A stretch of 5,550 bases of DNA from Bacillota bacterium. Its GTDB lineage: Bacteria > Bacillota_I > Bacilli_A > MOL361 > Turicibacteraceae. The stretch covers positions 14,705 through 20,254 of the forward strand of contig DNGE01000179.1 in assembly GCA_003486705.1 (NCBI GenBank), in the 5' to 3' direction. The translations under genes were made by a program, and so were the position numbers. Positions 3,721 through 5,550 of the stretch are shown here, in pieces; positions within the stretch are counted from its first letter, which is position 1, and each line of letters opens with the position of its first letter. The notes beneath the pieces are model-generated. The model made no database searches. It was not told the origin of the DNA and saw only the letters and a program-made list of their open reading frames with translations.

Positions 3721-5550
3721 TTATATCTCATTAGTTTCTTCATCAAATAGGGCCACGATTTCTTCCGTTGAGAGTTTATTAATAAACGTCTCCCCTTCTT
3801 TGACAATCGATTCCGTTAAATCAAGTTTCATTTTTTGTAAATCTTCTATTTTTTCTTCAATGGTTTCTTTAACAATAAGTTTGAAAACTTGCACTTTTTG
3901 TAGCTGTCCAATACGGTGAGCACGGTCAGTAGCTTGATTTTGTGCACTCATATTCCACCATGGGTCGTAATGGATGACCACATCAGCACCTGTTAAATTT
4001 AATCCCGTACCACCTGCTTTTAATGAAATTAAAAACACAGGCACGTTTCCTTCATTAAACGCTTCAGTCAGTTCTAAGCGATCTTTTGTTTTCGTTGAAC
4101 CGGTTAACATATAATGTTCAATCTCTTGTTTTTTCAATTCATGACTTAAAATATCAAGCATCGAGGTGAATTGAGAGAAGATTAAAATTTTATGTCCTGA
4201 TGCGATACAATCGTTGACGAGTTCTAGACATAAGTTTAACTTGGCACTTTCGGCTTTATAGTTATCAAGATATAAGCTTGGGTGACAACAGAGTTGACGT
4301 AAGCGCATAAGCAGTGCTAACACTTTGATACGGCTGCGCTCAATTCCGGCCGTTTCAAGATCTGAATGAAACTCTTTGCGCATTTGGTGAAGTGTTGCAA
4401 AATAAATTTTACGTTGTTCCTCTTCCATTTCACAATAGACAACCGTTTCAATTTTCTCCGGTAATTCTTTTAAAACATCTTTTTTCAAGCGTCTTAAAAT
4501 AAATGGCGCAACTTGTTGATGTAATCGCGATAATAGCGCGGCATTATTTTGTCTAATGATTGGAACCTCATACTTCTTTTTAAATAGAGTATATGAGCCA
4601 AGATACTCTGGCATGATAAAATCAAAAATTGACCATAAATCGGCTAATGAATTTTCAATTGGAGTACCCGTTAATGCAAAACGGCGCTTACTTTTAATCT
4701 TTTTAACTGATCGTGCATTTTGAGTTAAATGATTTTTGATATAATGCGCTTCATCCAACACACAAAATTCAAAGTCCATTTTTTCATAAATGCTAATATC
4801 ACGTCTTAATAAGTCATACGAGGTAATAATAATCCCATTACCTTGATGCGCTTCAATCAATTGTTTACGTTCATTCGCTGCCCCTGTAATGACACTCACA
4901 CCAAGCATCGGTGCAAACTTCTCTATTTCACGCTTCCAGTTGTAAACTAGCGAACTAGGTGCCACAATAATCGATGGTTGACAATTTTCATGATGAACTG
5001 ATAGTAATAACGTAATAACCTGAATCGTTTTTCCAAGTCCCATGTCATCAGCTAAAATACCGCCCATGCCGTATTTACTTAATGTTTTAAGCCAGCGATA
5101 CCCTGTCTTTTGATAACTTCTTAAGATTGGTTTTAATGTATCCGGTACTTCAAATCTTGCTTCATCGATATTTTGGAATTCCTCAATTAATGCGTTAAAA
5201 CTATCATCAACTGTCGCCTTTAAAACATGACTACTTTCGGTTAATGATTTTAAATAAAAGGCAGAGTACTTAGGCAGTTCAATTTCTGTCTCAAATAAGT
5301 CATTTTCTGATAAATGAAAATCATCGACGAACGAGTTTAAAGAATCTAAATAGTCATTTTTAAGATTTAAATACGATCCATCTTTTAAACGGAAATACTT
5401 TTTATTGACACGGTAAGCCGCCAATATTTTTTTATAGTCTGACGGTTGAAACTCTAACTCTTCAAAGTTCACTTTTAATAATTGGCTATCCACACGAATG
5501 CCCATCGCTAAAGACTTCGGTTCTTTAATTTTTATTTTTTTAAAGGCTTC
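3721..5550 (-). CDS. SNF2-family DNA-dependent ATPase/helicase, 5' end beyond window
   Basis: The frame is open to the right edge and gives 609 visible residues; the Met at 5503-5505 is internal because 15 in-frame codons precede it. Counting from that Met, residues 1 to about 115 resemble the end of the bacterial SNF2-associated region. The two RecA-like lobes follow: Walker A DDMGLGKT (153-160), motif Ia VAPSSLVYNW (181-190), DEAH (251-254), LTGTPIEN (278-285), IFSQF (442-446), SLKAGGTGLNL (494-504) and the arginine-finger motif Q-ATDRAHRIGQ (524-534). All ATPase residues look intact. SNF2 proteins translocate on duplex DNA and remodel protein-DNA complexes. Bacterial relatives of about 900-1100 aa often carry an N-terminal SWIM zinc finger, which would lie outside the window. 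The DNA target is unknown. It has its own terminator, and no partner gene is visible. Confidence 0.95.
   Translation of the reverse strand, partial: EAFKKIKIKEPKSLAMGIRVDSQLLKVNFEELEFQPSDYKKILAAYRVNKKYFRLKDGSYLNLKNDYLDSLNSFVDDFHLSENDLFETEIELPKYSAFYLKSLTESSHVLKATVDDSFNALIEEFQNIDEARFEVPDTLKPILRSYQKTGYRWLKTLSKYGMGGILADDMGLGKTIQVITLLLSVHHENCQPSIIVAPSSLVYNWKREIEKFAPMLGVSVITGAANERKQLIEAHQGNGIIITSYDLLRRDISIYEKMDFEFCVLDEAHYIKNHLTQNARSVKKIKSKRRFALTGTPIENSLADLWSIFDFIMPEYLGSYTLFKKKYEVPIIRQNNAALLSRLHQQVAPFILRRLKKDVLKELPEKIETVVYCEMEEEQRKIYFATLHQMRKEFHSDLETAGIERSRIKVLALLMRLRQLCCHPSLYLDNYKAESAKLNLCLELVNDCIASGHKILIFSQFTSMLDILSHELKKQEIEHYMLTGSTKTKDRLELTEAFNEGNVPVFLISLKAGGTGLNLTGADVVIHYDPWWNMSAQNQATDRAHRIGQLQKVQVFKLIVKETIEEKIEDLQKMKLDLTESIVKEGETFINKLSTEEIVALFDEETNEI

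Noticed and set aside
5503..5505. ATG as the true start of the SNF2 gene
   Set aside because: The frame is open upstream to the window edge, and the residues after it already resemble the interior of an SNF2-associated domain; the real start lies outside.

Overview
The window is about two-thirds AT and looks like chromosomal DNA of a low-GC Bacillota (Firmicutes). The evidence is AT-rich intergenic DNA, strong AGGAGG-type ribosome binding sites, sigma-A-like promoters, a T-box leader and TGA used as a stop. I cannot fix the genus; a Bacilli or Turicibacter-like host is a guess.

Layout, left to right. Bases 1-78 hold a possible C-terminal tail of a plus-strand membrane protein. It converges on a minus-strand GNAT N-acetyltransferase, and the two share a hairpin terminator at 143-170. 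Next comes a three-helix small membrane protein of unknown function (941-1210). Then comes trpS (1352-2350, tryptophanyl-tRNA synthetase) with its own terminator and a very long leader. The leader has a sigma-A promoter at 2844-2873, a T-box riboswitch with a UGG (Trp) specifier and a UGGC acceptor-pairing bulge, and a Rho-independent terminator. After that it carries an unexplained stretch of about 200 nt that includes a GC-rich, structured block and repeated CTAAC motifs. Upstream of trpS lies a 66-aa membrane protein gene (2934-3134) with a good promoter and a near-perfect ribosome binding site. About 490 bp without a recognisable gene follow; they hold short frames and an orphan terminator suggestive of gene decay. 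The right end is the C-terminal part of a large SNF2-family helicase, whose 5' end lies outside the window.

Every well-supported gene is on the minus strand, but each has its own promoter, terminator or both, so this is a row of separate units rather than one operon. The regulation that can be read clearly is tRNA-Trp-sensing attenuation of trpS. The least explained part is the segment between the T-box terminator and the trpS start (2366-2564). I see no complete novel system, but that leader segment and the decayed 3205-3693 interval deserve comparison with related genomes.
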